Below, in pieces: positions 1 through 12,300 of a DNA stretch of 64,000 bases. Origin of the DNA: Cyrtodaria siliqua (Eukaryota; Mollusca; Bivalvia; Adapedonta; Hiatellidae); the NCBI GenBank assembly GCA_037043455.1, contig JAWPHD010007150.1, forward strand, positions 1 through 64,000, read 5' to 3'. Every line of letters begins with the position of its first letter. Position 1 is the first letter of the stretch. The notes under the pieces are model-generated. The model was not told the origin of the DNA. It made no database searches and worked only from the letters and a program-made list of their open reading frames with translations. Both the position numbers and the translations under genes were made by a program.

Positions 1-597
1 GAGCCGACTGGGCCCCCATCTGTGTACCCTCGGAATTCTGCTAACTGTCATCTGTCCTATAGTCTGTAATAACAATCACAGAAAATCATCCAGTTTTTGC
101 ATTTGGAAGCTGAGAGGGTGGGTGCGGTGGCGGTTGAATGGCACGCATGTTTTTGCCTTAAATGGAAATACTTCACAATAAAACAAAATAGGTGAGTGAA
201 GGGGTATTTTTCTATTGCCTCAGTTGGTGACAATCATTTGGACATGGAAACATAACCCAAATGATGTCAATGTTGCATGACTTCAAAGCTCACTCATTGC
301 TTCTTTTATGAAAACCGATCACTTCATCCTTAACGGATGCTAATTGCTTGCTCTTACAGAAAAAGTTAACAAATAATTTATAATTTCCTATAACGTTTTA
401 TCTTTACCAAAACTTGATGAGGACAACAACAATGCCACTCAGGGTGGTGGACAAGTTCTTAATTCTTTTCAAACAGAAGTCAAGTAGATACAAAAAACTC
501 AGATTATAATAGTTCTCATGAAGCTACCAAATCTCATACTCCTCACATGGCTGGGTGGTCACCTCCTCCTTTGTGATTGGAACTGCTTCTGTAGAGT
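1..597. other. Unassigned flank
   Basis: No recognisable gene or repeat is seen. A 23-codon open stretch on the minus strand (about 528-600) is rich in Glu and Thr but lacks good splice sites. The legumain 3' exons are not here. Confidence 0.4.
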
Positions 598-963
598 CTA
601 CTGTTCAAAGGTCCTTCCTGCAATACTATAAGATAAAAGATGTTCCATAGAACAGGGATCGCCCACAGCAAAATAATCAATGACAAACACTATAATTGAA
701 CAACAAATGGGCCGTAACTCCTGAAATACAATTGATTTTCCATGATGAAATGAATGCACATTGACACCATAGGCTAAATTCCAAACAATGGTTGAAAACT
801 GTGAGGAGATAGACACACAAACTATTTCTGATTGAAGACGGGCATGGCTATATGCCCCCTTACCATAAGGTGTTGTGGTGGCATTAGGGATGTATCCTTG
901 CGACATGGATAGCACGCTTTGCATTTGGATAAGCAAAATGGCAGCTATGTTGAAGACCCGCAT
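598..963 (-). CDS. Hypothetical small secreted protein ORF
   Basis: A single-exon ORF of 121 residues starts with a hydrophobic stretch that looks like a signal peptide (MRVFNIAAILLIQMQSVLS) and has a second hydrophobic segment around residues 85-98 (CCSIIVFVIDYF). I do not recognise the family. A GTAAGG donor-like site lies inside (after TTATG), so this may be an exon or chance. It is on the legumain strand, about 2.3 kb past exon 6, but lacks a convincing legumain motif. Confidence 0.25.
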   Translation of the reverse strand: MRVFNIAAILLIQMQSVLSMSQGYIPNATTTPYGKGAYSHARLQSEIVCVSISSQFSTIVWNLAYGVNVHSFHHGKSIVFQELRPICCSIIVFVIDYFAVGDPCSMEHLLSYSIAGRTFEQ

Positions 964-1469
964 TTTTATTTTTTTATGAGAGCACTTATATTGGATAATA
1001 GTATGACTTAATAGTTTTATATAAAATTAAAAGACAATGATACAGGGCAAACAAATCTTAAAGCGCCAGATGAAGATCTACCAAAAGTTCTTAAATGGAA
1101 TCAATGAAGTGTAAAACACAGGTCAACTGGTGTTACCCACCTTATCTGAATCCTGCATCCATTTGACACTATAACACCTCACCCAGGTATGTTTCCTGGC
1201 CTTTGTCCAAATAACAGGCACTATGAGACTCATGCGGGTTGGAGGCTGTGGTGGCAAACACTGGAGAGAAATAAACAACCTGCTATCTAGGATATCAACA
1301 CATCATGGAGTCAAATGAAAACGCTAAAAACTTGCCTATAGAATATAATACTGCTAAAATGTCTCTTAATTGTAATAAGCGAATCTGTTTCATAGAAGCC
1401 ATCTTACCAACTGACCTAAGCCTACACATTAAATCAATTTAACTTATTCGCTAACAAACTTGTTATTTA

Positions 1470-2120
1470 GACATTTATTTTTAGCCGAGGCGGCCACATT
1501 GAATTTCTGGCCAACCTGACATTTTAGCCTCGATCAATAACATCAAGTAGCAACATATCCTGTGAAGTTTCAGGTAAATCCGTCAGTAGTACTTCGGAGA
1601 GTAGTCGCTACCAGTTTTCATTATAATTTCTAAGTAAACCAGAAGATGACCTGAACAGCGAATTAACCCAGATATCAAAACTATTTTGACTAGGACCAAC
1701 AACATGTCATGCTGAACATTTAGACAAAAGTCCTGATATCCTTCACACTTATAGTAATTCAAGTATATCTCACAACTTGTAATTATGAAAATTTATTTTA
1801 TTTCCTATGGCTGCCTCATTAGAATTCCCGCCGACATGAAATTTTGCAAGAACAATTAGACAATCAAGAGCAACATCCTGATAGTCTATGAAAAATCCGT
1901 CAGTACGTTTCTTGAGTAGTCTCTACACATATCATCCTATAACTCTATGTCAAACAAAGATGCCGCTGCAGCCATTTTACTCCCGAATCAAAACGATTTT
2001 CCAACAAGGACCAACATCATGTCATCTGATCATTATTCGAAAAAGTCCCATATCAATAACCTTATAGATTTCAGAAGTAGTCCGCCTACAACTTGTATAT
2101 AACCCAAAAAATTTAGCATT
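1470..2120. repeat. Dispersed repeat, GTAGTCGCTAC family, copies 1-2
   Basis: Two adjacent diverged copies carry the phrases 'gcggccacattgaatttctggcc', 'gaagtttcaggtaaatccgtcagtag' and 'gagtagtcgctacc', with a second round from about 1790. The same family recurs at 38880-39790. No coding capacity is seen. Confidence 0.75.
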
Positions 2121-2439
2121 GCAGCCATCTTGGAAATACACCATCAACCATAATTTTTCTACGATCACTAGACTTCAGTAAAACATAATCTTAAAGTTCA
2201 TAAATCCATCCAGTAGATTCAGACGAAGGTAGCATCTACAATAAAACAAATGATCAGTCTGACTTAAATGCATTTTAGAACAAAATGTAGCAATTTCAGA
2301 ATACTGCAAGAAACAACCAAGAAACACATTTCTTGCATAGCCAAGCCTGACTGAAATTGACATAACCAGAGTATTATCCTTCCCATTGATATCCTTTGCA
2401 GAAGGTCATAGAACATAGATCCAGCTCACATGCCACACA

Positions 2440-2815
2440 TAGACACCATCTTAATTGTACACATACACACACTAAACCTACCAGGTCAAAACTACAATTA
2501 TGTACCCAACCCGATACAAACTAAAAGTACACAATCTCTAATGTACAATACACTTAACACTACAAGACAACATCTGTAAATGACAAAAATACACTAATGT
2601 ACAATATGCATACAGACTAAAGTAACAACCATCTGTAATGTACAATACACAAACTACAATGTCAGAATTAGCAATTATGTACAATAACACAATCCAAGGT
2701 AACTCCATCAGTACAAGTACAATACATACAATATGAACAATAATGCTACAAACTAAAAGTAACAACTTCTGTAATGTACAATAACTCTTAAAACAACAGT
2801 CAAACTACAATAACT
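2440..2815. repeat. Degenerate simple repeat rich in tgtacaata
   Basis: This stretch is irregularly repetitive around 'ctgtaatgtacaata' and 'acactacaa', with no fixed period. It creates spurious minus-strand ORFs of low complexity. Confidence 0.55.
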
Positions 2816-3276
2816 AGAAGGATAAGGTACTGTAAAGGTGTGCCACTTTGAGCGATGTAAAGCCATTGTCCGTGTGCAGGAAGAGGGAGCAATACTTGAG
2901 CACAATAAAAATCTCTCTGAATCTTTGTGTCACCTTTGATCCACGCCATAAACCTAAACATAAATCAGTGTCGAGTTTCCTAGATTCCTTAAAGGGTTTA
3001 GAATATCTGAATAGTTTTACTAATTGTTTGCACATTTTATAGGGCCAATTTTTTGTGGAGCTGCAGACACCCCTCTTTCTCGGTACAAACAGTACTTAAT
3101 ACCCTCCCGCCATCGGTAAGAATCAACACTTCCTCAATTGACAAAGTTGAGCCTAAATGAATTAAGCCACGAGATGTCGAGTCGAGAAAGCTTTACGACG
3201 CCAGCTTATACTTACCCCCGCCCCCTTGGACCCGCATGTGTTTGAAGTAAAAGACAAAGAGAAATAAACTGCCTAC

Positions 3277-3328
3277 CTTGTTGTACTTTTTCCTGGTCAT
3301 GCATGTCCATGATGGCCTTCATCAGATC
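3277..3328 (-). CDS. LGMN: Legumain exon 6 (last seen in window)
   Basis: This exon encodes [17 protein letters not shown], the family helix before the catalytic-Cys strand, and ends in phase 1 at GTAGGC. Two acceptors are possible. The upstream one (exon from 3339) follows the better pyrimidine tract but needs phase 1 and gives a stop from exon 5's phase 0. The downstream AG (exon from 3328) keeps the frame but leaves the protein about four residues short of the family. A missed small exon between 5503 and 3339 is the alternative. Confidence 0.75.
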
Positions 3329-6300
3329 CTGGCTTTCAGCTGATAGGAAGGAAAACACGAGTTTGTTGTAATTCAATTTAGTAAGAAAAAATAGAAAGTC
3401 AATTAAAAACAAACAAAATATTATATATATATATAATCTGTGCTGAATTAGAAATTTCCCTGTTGAGAAAATCTATAACATATCCCTTCCTCACCTTGCA
3501 ATCTCGCCTATGTGCAAGATAGCACAGTAGCAAAAAGTTATGAACTAATCGACAGACTTCCACAGATTACGTCAATAATTGAACGTCATGATATTACTCA
3601 CGTCGTGTCGCCAAAGGAGAGACAGAAGAAGGAATGTCAAAAGACGATTGAAAAGTAATTCATCACAGACTATATATTATATAGTTTACTAAACAAAATT
3701 GTCGCGAACCGGACAAATAATTACATTCGTGAGAAATATCTGAGCAAATAGAACTTGTGCGAAAATGCACTCGTTTCTATATCGCAAGAAGATCTTTCTC
3801 AATCGAGAATTATTTCCCGTATCACTTCACAATGTTAATTACAGGGACACATGGCAATCTTGAGTTTATACAAACCCTTAAAAGTAGTATAAGTTTATTA
3901 TTTTACCTCGCCGTGTGCAACTAGGCTTATTGGCGAGGTTCAAACATTAAACTGTTCCTCTCGATTTAATTATCCTGCGTCCATTTGACATTAAAATGGC
4001 TTGCCATATAATTAAATAACAAAATTGAGATTTCAATTTCTTCACCTTGTTGCCAAATATTTAAGTATACTTATTGGTGCACTACTATAACAAGTGTGTA
4101 CTATGAAAACATTATTTGCTTTGAAATTCTAACAATTAATATTAATGATTGAACAAATGCAAGTTAAGAGAAAAACTAACGGGACGCCATGAGTTTTAAA
4201 AAAAAAACAAGATTGCCGTGTGTCCCTTTAAACTCTAATTATTAAATGCAGAAAAATAAAGCAAGCTTATTAAGATGGGATTTAAAAGACAACCGATTTA
4301 AATGATGAAACACAATATCATAATTATTTAAACTCACCACAACACTGTTTACTGTAACATTTATAACAAAATCTCGTATTTAAATAAATTAAATATTTTT
4401 AGCTTTGTAAAAATAGATCTAGTATGACTTTTAAAAATATTGGACAGGAATAAAGATATTAAGAAAATCTAAATGGTATTTATGGAATAGTTTAAATGGT
4501 AGAGATAATACAAAGCAGAATACAGTATGGCCATAATAAATTAATTGCTAGAATTTCATCTCTGTGAAGACTGATAATGTCTGCTCTGTTTTTGCCCGTC
4601 CTGAAGTTGCTTCCTCTTAAAACACTTTTTTTTTAGATTACTCAGTTACATGAAACTGTATTACAATTTTATTGCCAGTTAAGTATGAGATAACACATAT
4701 AAAATTGCCTATTAGATGTGCATATGAGATGAAAATTCAGCAATTAATGTTTTATAGCCTAATATGTCTCATGTAATTTCTAGATTTTTTATTGAATTTA
4801 AATGCAATGTTACTTTTCTGTAAAAGCCAAAACAAGTGTCAGATTGATGTGTGATTCATTTAGATTAATTAACATTTTGATCTGCTAAATAAAATTTACT
4901 GAAGTATTTTTAGACACGTCACAGGTAAATTTGTTACACAGTGTTTTGCTCAATCCCCATTTCGAATATAAGGTCATTTACACACCGAGCAACTAAACAC
5001 ATTTACAAATGCTATATAGGCATTGTTCATGCAGGCAATGTCTGTAGATGGAATAAAGTTTCCTTTAATATGGTAAATGGCCAAATATGTTATGATTTTA
5101 TATTAGCAGGTGTTTATGGTCTATAAATATATATTTGGTCTACTAGAGTGTTTTCTTCTTTAGTTCTCGAGACCTTCCGTTGATCTTTTGTTTCTGAAAT
5201 TGTCTTTACTACAATGGAGATAATTGGGGCAGGGTTTTTTGTATCAAGTTAGAAGATATATATATATATATATATACAGAACATGCAGTAAAACTTGTCT
5301 TTAGCAAAACACTCCTGCAGGCAAACAGAACTTTTCCAAGCAGTGTAATTAACCTTTTAGCTTAACTAAAATCAAAATATCTTACGATAAAATATTACAG
5401 AGGTAACTTCATACAGAGCAGAATGGTGATACTTTAAAGGATCCATTCATACTAAATTTAGCGACAAATGTTACTGCATGAGGTGGATTGATGTTGACTC
5501 ACTGTCTTTGATCCAAACCCAAGTATACCAGGGGCACCATGATCAACAAAGTTGACAAACACATTATCATTAGGTCCACTGTATAGGGAGCAAACAAGTG
5601 TAACATTATCATTAGGTTCACTGTATAGGGAGCAAACATGTGTAACATTATCATTAGGTTCACTGTATAGGGAGCAAACAGGTGTAACATTATCATTAGG
5701 TTCACTGTATAGGGAGCAAACAGGTGTAACATTATCATTAGGTCCACTGTATAGGGAGCAAACAAGTGTAACATTATCATTAGGTCCACTGTATAGGGAG
5801 CAAACAAGTGTAACATTATCACTAGGTCCACTGTATAGGGAGCAAACAAGTGTAACATTATCATTAGGTCCACTGTATAGGGAGCAAACAAGTGTAACAT
5901 TATCATTAGGTCCACTGTATAGGGAGCAAACAAGTGTAACATTATCACTAGGTCCACTGTATTATCATTAGGTCCATTGTATAGGGAGCAAACAAGTGTA
6001 ACACTATCATTAGGTCCACTGTATAGGGAGCAAACAAGTGTAACATTATCATTAGGTCCACTGTATAGGGAGCAAACAAGTGTAACATTATCATTAGGTC
6101 CACTGTATAGGGAGCAAACAAGTGTAACATTATCATTAGGTCCACTGTATAGGGAGCAAACAAGTGTAACATTATCATTAGGTCCATTGTATAGGGAGCA
6201 AACAAGTGTTAGTCAGGCAATATTTGACAAAGCATTAGAACAGTATATGCAGTCTTTTATACACACATATATGGAGCATTCGAACAGTACCTGCAGTCTC

Positions 6301-9300
6301 CTATACACAGATATGTGACAAAGCATTAGACCAGTAAATGCAGTCTCCCATACACACATATCTCATGGAGCATTAGAACAGTACATGCTGTTTAATATAT
6401 ACATATTGAATAAAGCTTTAGAATACCAGTAGTACATGCTGTTATACACATATCTAATAAAGCAGTAGAACAGTACATGTACATGCTGTTATACATATAT
6501 TAAATAAAGCAGTAGAACATTACTTGCTGTTATATATGTATCTAAAAAAGCATTAAAACAGTACATACGGTCTCCTATATGCAAAAGTTATACTGCCATA
6601 TTGAAAAACAGCAAAAATTAATGTATATACAGAGACACTAAAGACAGAACAAAACAAGAAAAGGCTAATTTCAAAAATGCAGGGCTTTCTTTAATAACCG
6701 GTAGGCAGGTGATTTACTCTACTGCTTTGGTAAGTCGACTGGCTACTTTTAGCAGTCCCCAATACAACAACGAAAGGGAACTATCAATCACCCGCTCACT
6801 TTAAAACTTTCCCTGTCACTCAAAAACAATGGGAAAGCCCTGAAAAAGCAAGCCTCAACTTGTGGTTTGACCTGGACTTCATGGTGCTAGTGGTGTTGAA
6901 ACATGTTTTTATTTTTCACTACCGATACTTCAAAATTCATAAAAACTCATAAAAGGCCATGAATCTCAGGTCTAGAGATCTGGTGAATGCAACTAAAGAA
7001 TAATATGCTTTCTATCTCATATTTTTGTCAGTCGATTTTAAGTTTCTATATATGCTTTGTAAGAAGGAGATAAACCAACACTATGCAAGCTTTTAAGAAA
7101 CAGCAACTAAAATGAATCTGTTTAGTATAAACAAAAAGCTGTTAATGAAACACCAATTACCATAAAGCTAAATAAAGAACATGCTAATGTGGTAACACCA
7201 GTTGAAATACATGTGTAACTACACTGCAAACAAACAAACAAACAGCCATGCTGATTCTTACAAAGCTGTCACCAAATCCCAGTATTCCTGGTGCTCCATG
7301 GTCCACAAAGTTGACAAAAACGTAATCATTTGGTCCACTGTGATAATAAACATAGTATATACTGACATTAATATCTGTAAGACGGCAAATTCAGAGGCAG
7401 TGTGGGCGCAGTACCAGCGTGCGTCCCACCTAAAACCTGACAAGTATTGTTTAAACCTATGGGGGTAAATCATATGCCGGCGGTCAAGGGAGGTTGGAAT
7501 TTAAACCAGTTACATAACAAAGAGTTGTTGGAGAACAGAGCAGCTTGTCTATTACAAATTAAATTTCTTGACAATTATATACTATTAGAAAAAGAGGATT
7601 CTGACCATTCGCTTTTACCATTCAAGATTTCATGCCCTCCTAAACTAAAACCCTGGATCTGCACCTGATGAGAGCCCTGTTTCCGCAGGTCAGATTTGGT
7701 AACAAAATTATCCGGGTACCAATTTGATATTCATTACACTTTCAAAATGGTTAACTACTCAGAACTTGCAATCAAACATTCAAAAAAGAAGGTATCTAAT
7801 TTTGTAAATTTGATTTTTTTTTAACCAACTGTAACTTTTAGAAGAGTAAAAAATATAGCATTCTGACTTTAAATTTATTTTGAACAACTCTCATTCAAAA
7901 AATAAAACCTTTTAGGGGAACGTTTTCATTAATTTGACTAGTAGTATTTCAAATAAAACATGAAGTTGTGACGTAACTGTAGTTCGCTGCATCACAGTGT
8001 TATGCTACGACATGGATAATAATACATAGCAGATCCAGTCTTACTAAATATGAGATCTAAATGCATTCGGGATTAGTTTGAGCAAAAGTATTTCATTAAA
8101 ACCAGTCATTTAAGTTAAATATTTGTTTCAGATGTTAAACGGGTACATCAGGCATTTTGTTGGGGGTCTTGGTGTCCAACTTAAAATTGACAAAATTTTA
8201 ATAGTGATATCATTCTAAAGGACCAAAACATAATGAAATGCGTCTAAAATGACTCGTATTTACAAGAAAATTCATTCTGTACAGAAATATGAGCTATCCT
8301 AACAACGTACCTGTTAATGACTTTGCCATTCACTTTATCTGATTCTCCCTTCAGAACACTGAGGAAAGTTTCTGGGTTAACATCCTGAAATGTAGGAGAT
8401 AAAACATTTAATAGACAAAATATACTTTAAACAAGGATAGACTGTCCTTCTTCGTTTATGATATATACTTTATTAGAACTGAAAATGCAAGGCTGTAACA
8501 AGATTTTAACTTGAATTTTCCAGTGGACAACATGCACTCTAATTAAAAACTAATATGACAGTGTCTGAGAACACGTTTTATTAATATGACGATTCTTTAA
8601 GTTTTTTAAAAATATGATACAATCCCTCTAAAACCATCAATAAATTGTGCACTGTATGCCATGTACTCAGTATAGGGTGTATGTAAATAGATTGGTTTAT
8701 AAGAATTTGTTACTTTCTGTTCACAGAGCTAGCTTTAGTGGTCAAACAGTAAAATGTTTGCTTCATCTGCAAGGTGTTCTGAAGAGCTAGCTTTAGTGGT
8801 CAAACAGTAAAACGTTTGCTTCACCTGCAAGGTGTTCCGAAGAGCTAGCTTTAGTGGTCAAACAGTAAAACGTTTGCTTCACCTGCAAGGTGTTCCAAAG
8901 AGCTAGCTTTAGTGGTCAAACAGTAAAACGTTTGCTTCACCTACAAGGTGTTCCGATTTCAAATGTTGCTGAGTGTACTGATTTTTCCTTGTCTGTGTAC
9001 ATTGGTGCCTTGACCAGGACATTTACTGTTGGATTCTGTTTAGCTGAGGAAACTAAGAACCTGCAGTGTGTGATATTTGTGAGTTACAAATATCAAGTTA
9101 ACGAATGGAGGTATGTACGTAGCAGGACTCAGTCTATGTAAATATACAGGTTTATAAGTGCATTGTTACTGTCTGGTCATAGAGCTAGCCCCTTATTTGT
9201 AAATAGTTTTATGTTTATATTTTACATTAATTTTTAATTACTACTTCATTTATTCATCTTTCATCAGTTTTTGCGCACCATATGTTGACCTGCCGTAAAA

Positions 9301-12300
9301 CACCATTCATTCTTTCATAGAGCTAGCTTAAGTGGTCATATGGTAGAATGTCTGCTTCGACTTCAAACTCCTCTGAGTGTGTACTGATCCACTTCCGTTT
9401 ACATATTCATACCAGACCTTCATGCCTGTTTGGTCAATATGCCAGAAACCCTAGTAATGTAATTATAGCTGAAGACATATTAGCAGTGATTGGTGTTACC
9501 TTGCCCGTGTAATCTTTCAGAACTCCTTTATACACATTTGGCCCATTGGGTTGATTGATAATGTTTCCTTTCACTGGGTTTCTAGAATTAGAAAACAGAA
9601 GAGAATGCATCAATATATATATTAGGGGTGATCGAGAAATAATGAGACTGACGCTGTAAAATCTCAATTATCAAATAGTCAACAATAAAATTTACACACA
9701 ACATTAAGCAATGTTTGTACCATAGCTCTAATAGTTTTCCTTTGTTCTTGCTTATATAATTTTCATATGCTTATGATATAATTTTCATAAACCTGAAGGT
9801 CTGAGCCTAAACCGTGCTATAAATGCCGATATATTTCAGCCGTGCTATAAATGACAGATTCGGCAGTTATACCATGGTCTACTCCATTTTATGTGCGTGC
9901 AGTTGTAATTTACACACAACCTGTCAATCAAAAGAACTAAACCATTACCAAAACAGCACTCCTTGACATTGCATTTGCCCAATAATATACAAAGGCGATT
10001 GGCTGCAATAATCTAAACATGGGTCATGCTCATGCCGCGTGATAACGCTATTTCTTGCTTGGATCAAGCTGTTATTTTTACTGAAAACTGCAACGCCCTA
10101 GAACTTCTTGCACATGCGTAGTTGCATAAATGGCTCTGGTACAAAACATTTATAGGATGTTTTTCTCATATGCGATTTATACTGCACTCTCGGGCCTGCG
10201 GCCCTCGAGAAGCAGTATAAATCGCATATGCTCGAAAAATTATGCTATAAATATTACATCCTTTACAGGACAGTTGACATCAGTTTATAATTAAAATGAT
10301 ATAAAAGCATTTTATACATCGTCATAGTAACCTATTAACGCAAGAGCAGGGCAGTCCAAATAAAGCTTGTTTTTTTAAAAACATAAACTCAAATTTAAAA
10401 TGCCCATTATTTCATATTAAGCGAGTAACCTCTATGCTGTTTCGTTTGCTTCTACAATGGCGTCAATACAGAGTTGATTCATCACCATATAATAATTACA
10501 TAACAAAACAAGTAACCGTTACTTCACCCCTTTGTGGAAAAAATGACATCAAATGAACACATCATCTTCATTATGTGGTTATTAACACTGTATATCTATT
10601 TTCTAAACCAAAAAAGGAGGAAGCAGGGTGGGTGGGGGGATAAGTTGTATAAACGAGAGAGGTGATCGACTTACTCTGAGTTGTGGGCAATATCATCATA
10701 CATCATAACCACAATCTGCTCATCAGGGATCCCGTGGCTGTTTAACACATGGTACGCATGACAAATGTCAGCCTGAAATACATAATCTATAGAAATTACT
10801 TCCCTTTAAACAAACTGCATTAGTACAACTGAACAGGTATTACATGACATATGTCAGCCTAAAATGGGTATCTGGAGGTCAATATATCTATTAATACGCT
10901 TTAAAGAAACTTACCTGCAAAATAACTGCAAAATTACACTACAAAACCGTTCATCAAAACTCTATTTAGGTGTTCAGGTCATAATAATGTATATGTGCTT
11001 AAAATACCCGTGACTGAATATGTGTAAAATGAAATATGAGTAACAGTAAACTGATGAACTGCTTGTAAAATGTGCCTGTTAATGGTGGAATTGGGACTTC
11101 AAACAAATTAATAACAATATCAAAACTTAAACAGTAACCGGTAGTCATACCAAATATTGACATGAAATATGACTAGTCAAGTAATTTAAAATATATATAC
11201 ATTTATACTATCGGTATACCATTCAAGGTCCTTTAGGCAAATTAACTTTATTACACGAGTACTACCTTTCACTGGGCTATCATCATCTACGCATAGATGA
11301 AACACAATGATAGCCAAGTAATAGGTAAATGTAAAATTCACCACCCCGGCAAATAATTCTTATGGGAGTTTTTAGTACCGAGAGTCGGCTGGGAATTTTC
11401 ATATAAAAATCAACACAATGTTAAGTTTTGGGGGAAAATGTATGCGTCTCTTACATAATTACCTGACAACAGTCAAAGAAATGTAATGGTCACCTCTGTA
11501 TGAAACTCAAAACTGTTGCCTGCATATAAAATCATAAACACCGCCCCCACCCCTAACCCTAAATTTTGATCGTGGTATTATTCATGTGGAATGTTAACAT
11601 AAATCATGGATTAACAGTCAGACTTCAGCAGTTTAAACATATTTCTTTTACATCCATTGTGAAACAAGTGCTTTAAACTTGTATTAATCACTCTTGATGG
11701 CTTCCCCGGTAGAACCAGTACTATGCAATATAGATTAATTATCTTGCTCAAGGAGAAAAGTGGTATTTCCCAGGTTCCTACCCATGCGCGAAAAGTGCCT
11801 GAAGGGTCACCTGGGGTCTTAATTCCTCCACCAATGCAAGCTGGAAAGTTTCATATGACCTTAGTTGTTGCTGTGGATGCGACTATAAAATCCAGTTCAA
11901 TTCCAATTAGGATAGTAACATGGCCAAGGTGAGGATCGAACTCAGGATCTTTCGATCTCAAGTCCAAAGCTCTACCACTGACCACGCACTCCACTGCACT
12001 GACTTGTGTAGGGTATGGCTCTCTCTGCAATCAAGACCAACCTCATTACAAATCATATCATGTTACTAGCATTTCCAAAAAATAACTGACCAAGAGCCAT
12101 TGCATCATCATATTGCATCATCATATTACCTGATCAATTAGGGCAATTGTAACATTTGTATGATACTATATGACCTAATTGACATTTGTATGATACTATA
12201 TGACCTAACTGACATTTGTATGATACTAGACCTAAGTGATTTGTTATCTGGGGTGTCAACATGGTATCTGTTTACTGGGCCATATTTACATTCCTAGTTA

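Noticed and set aside
5499..6318. ORFs with an [14 protein letters not shown] or [14 protein letters not shown] period
   Set aside because: These are the other frames of the 42-bp minisatellite; the biologically relevant frame is the legumain one.
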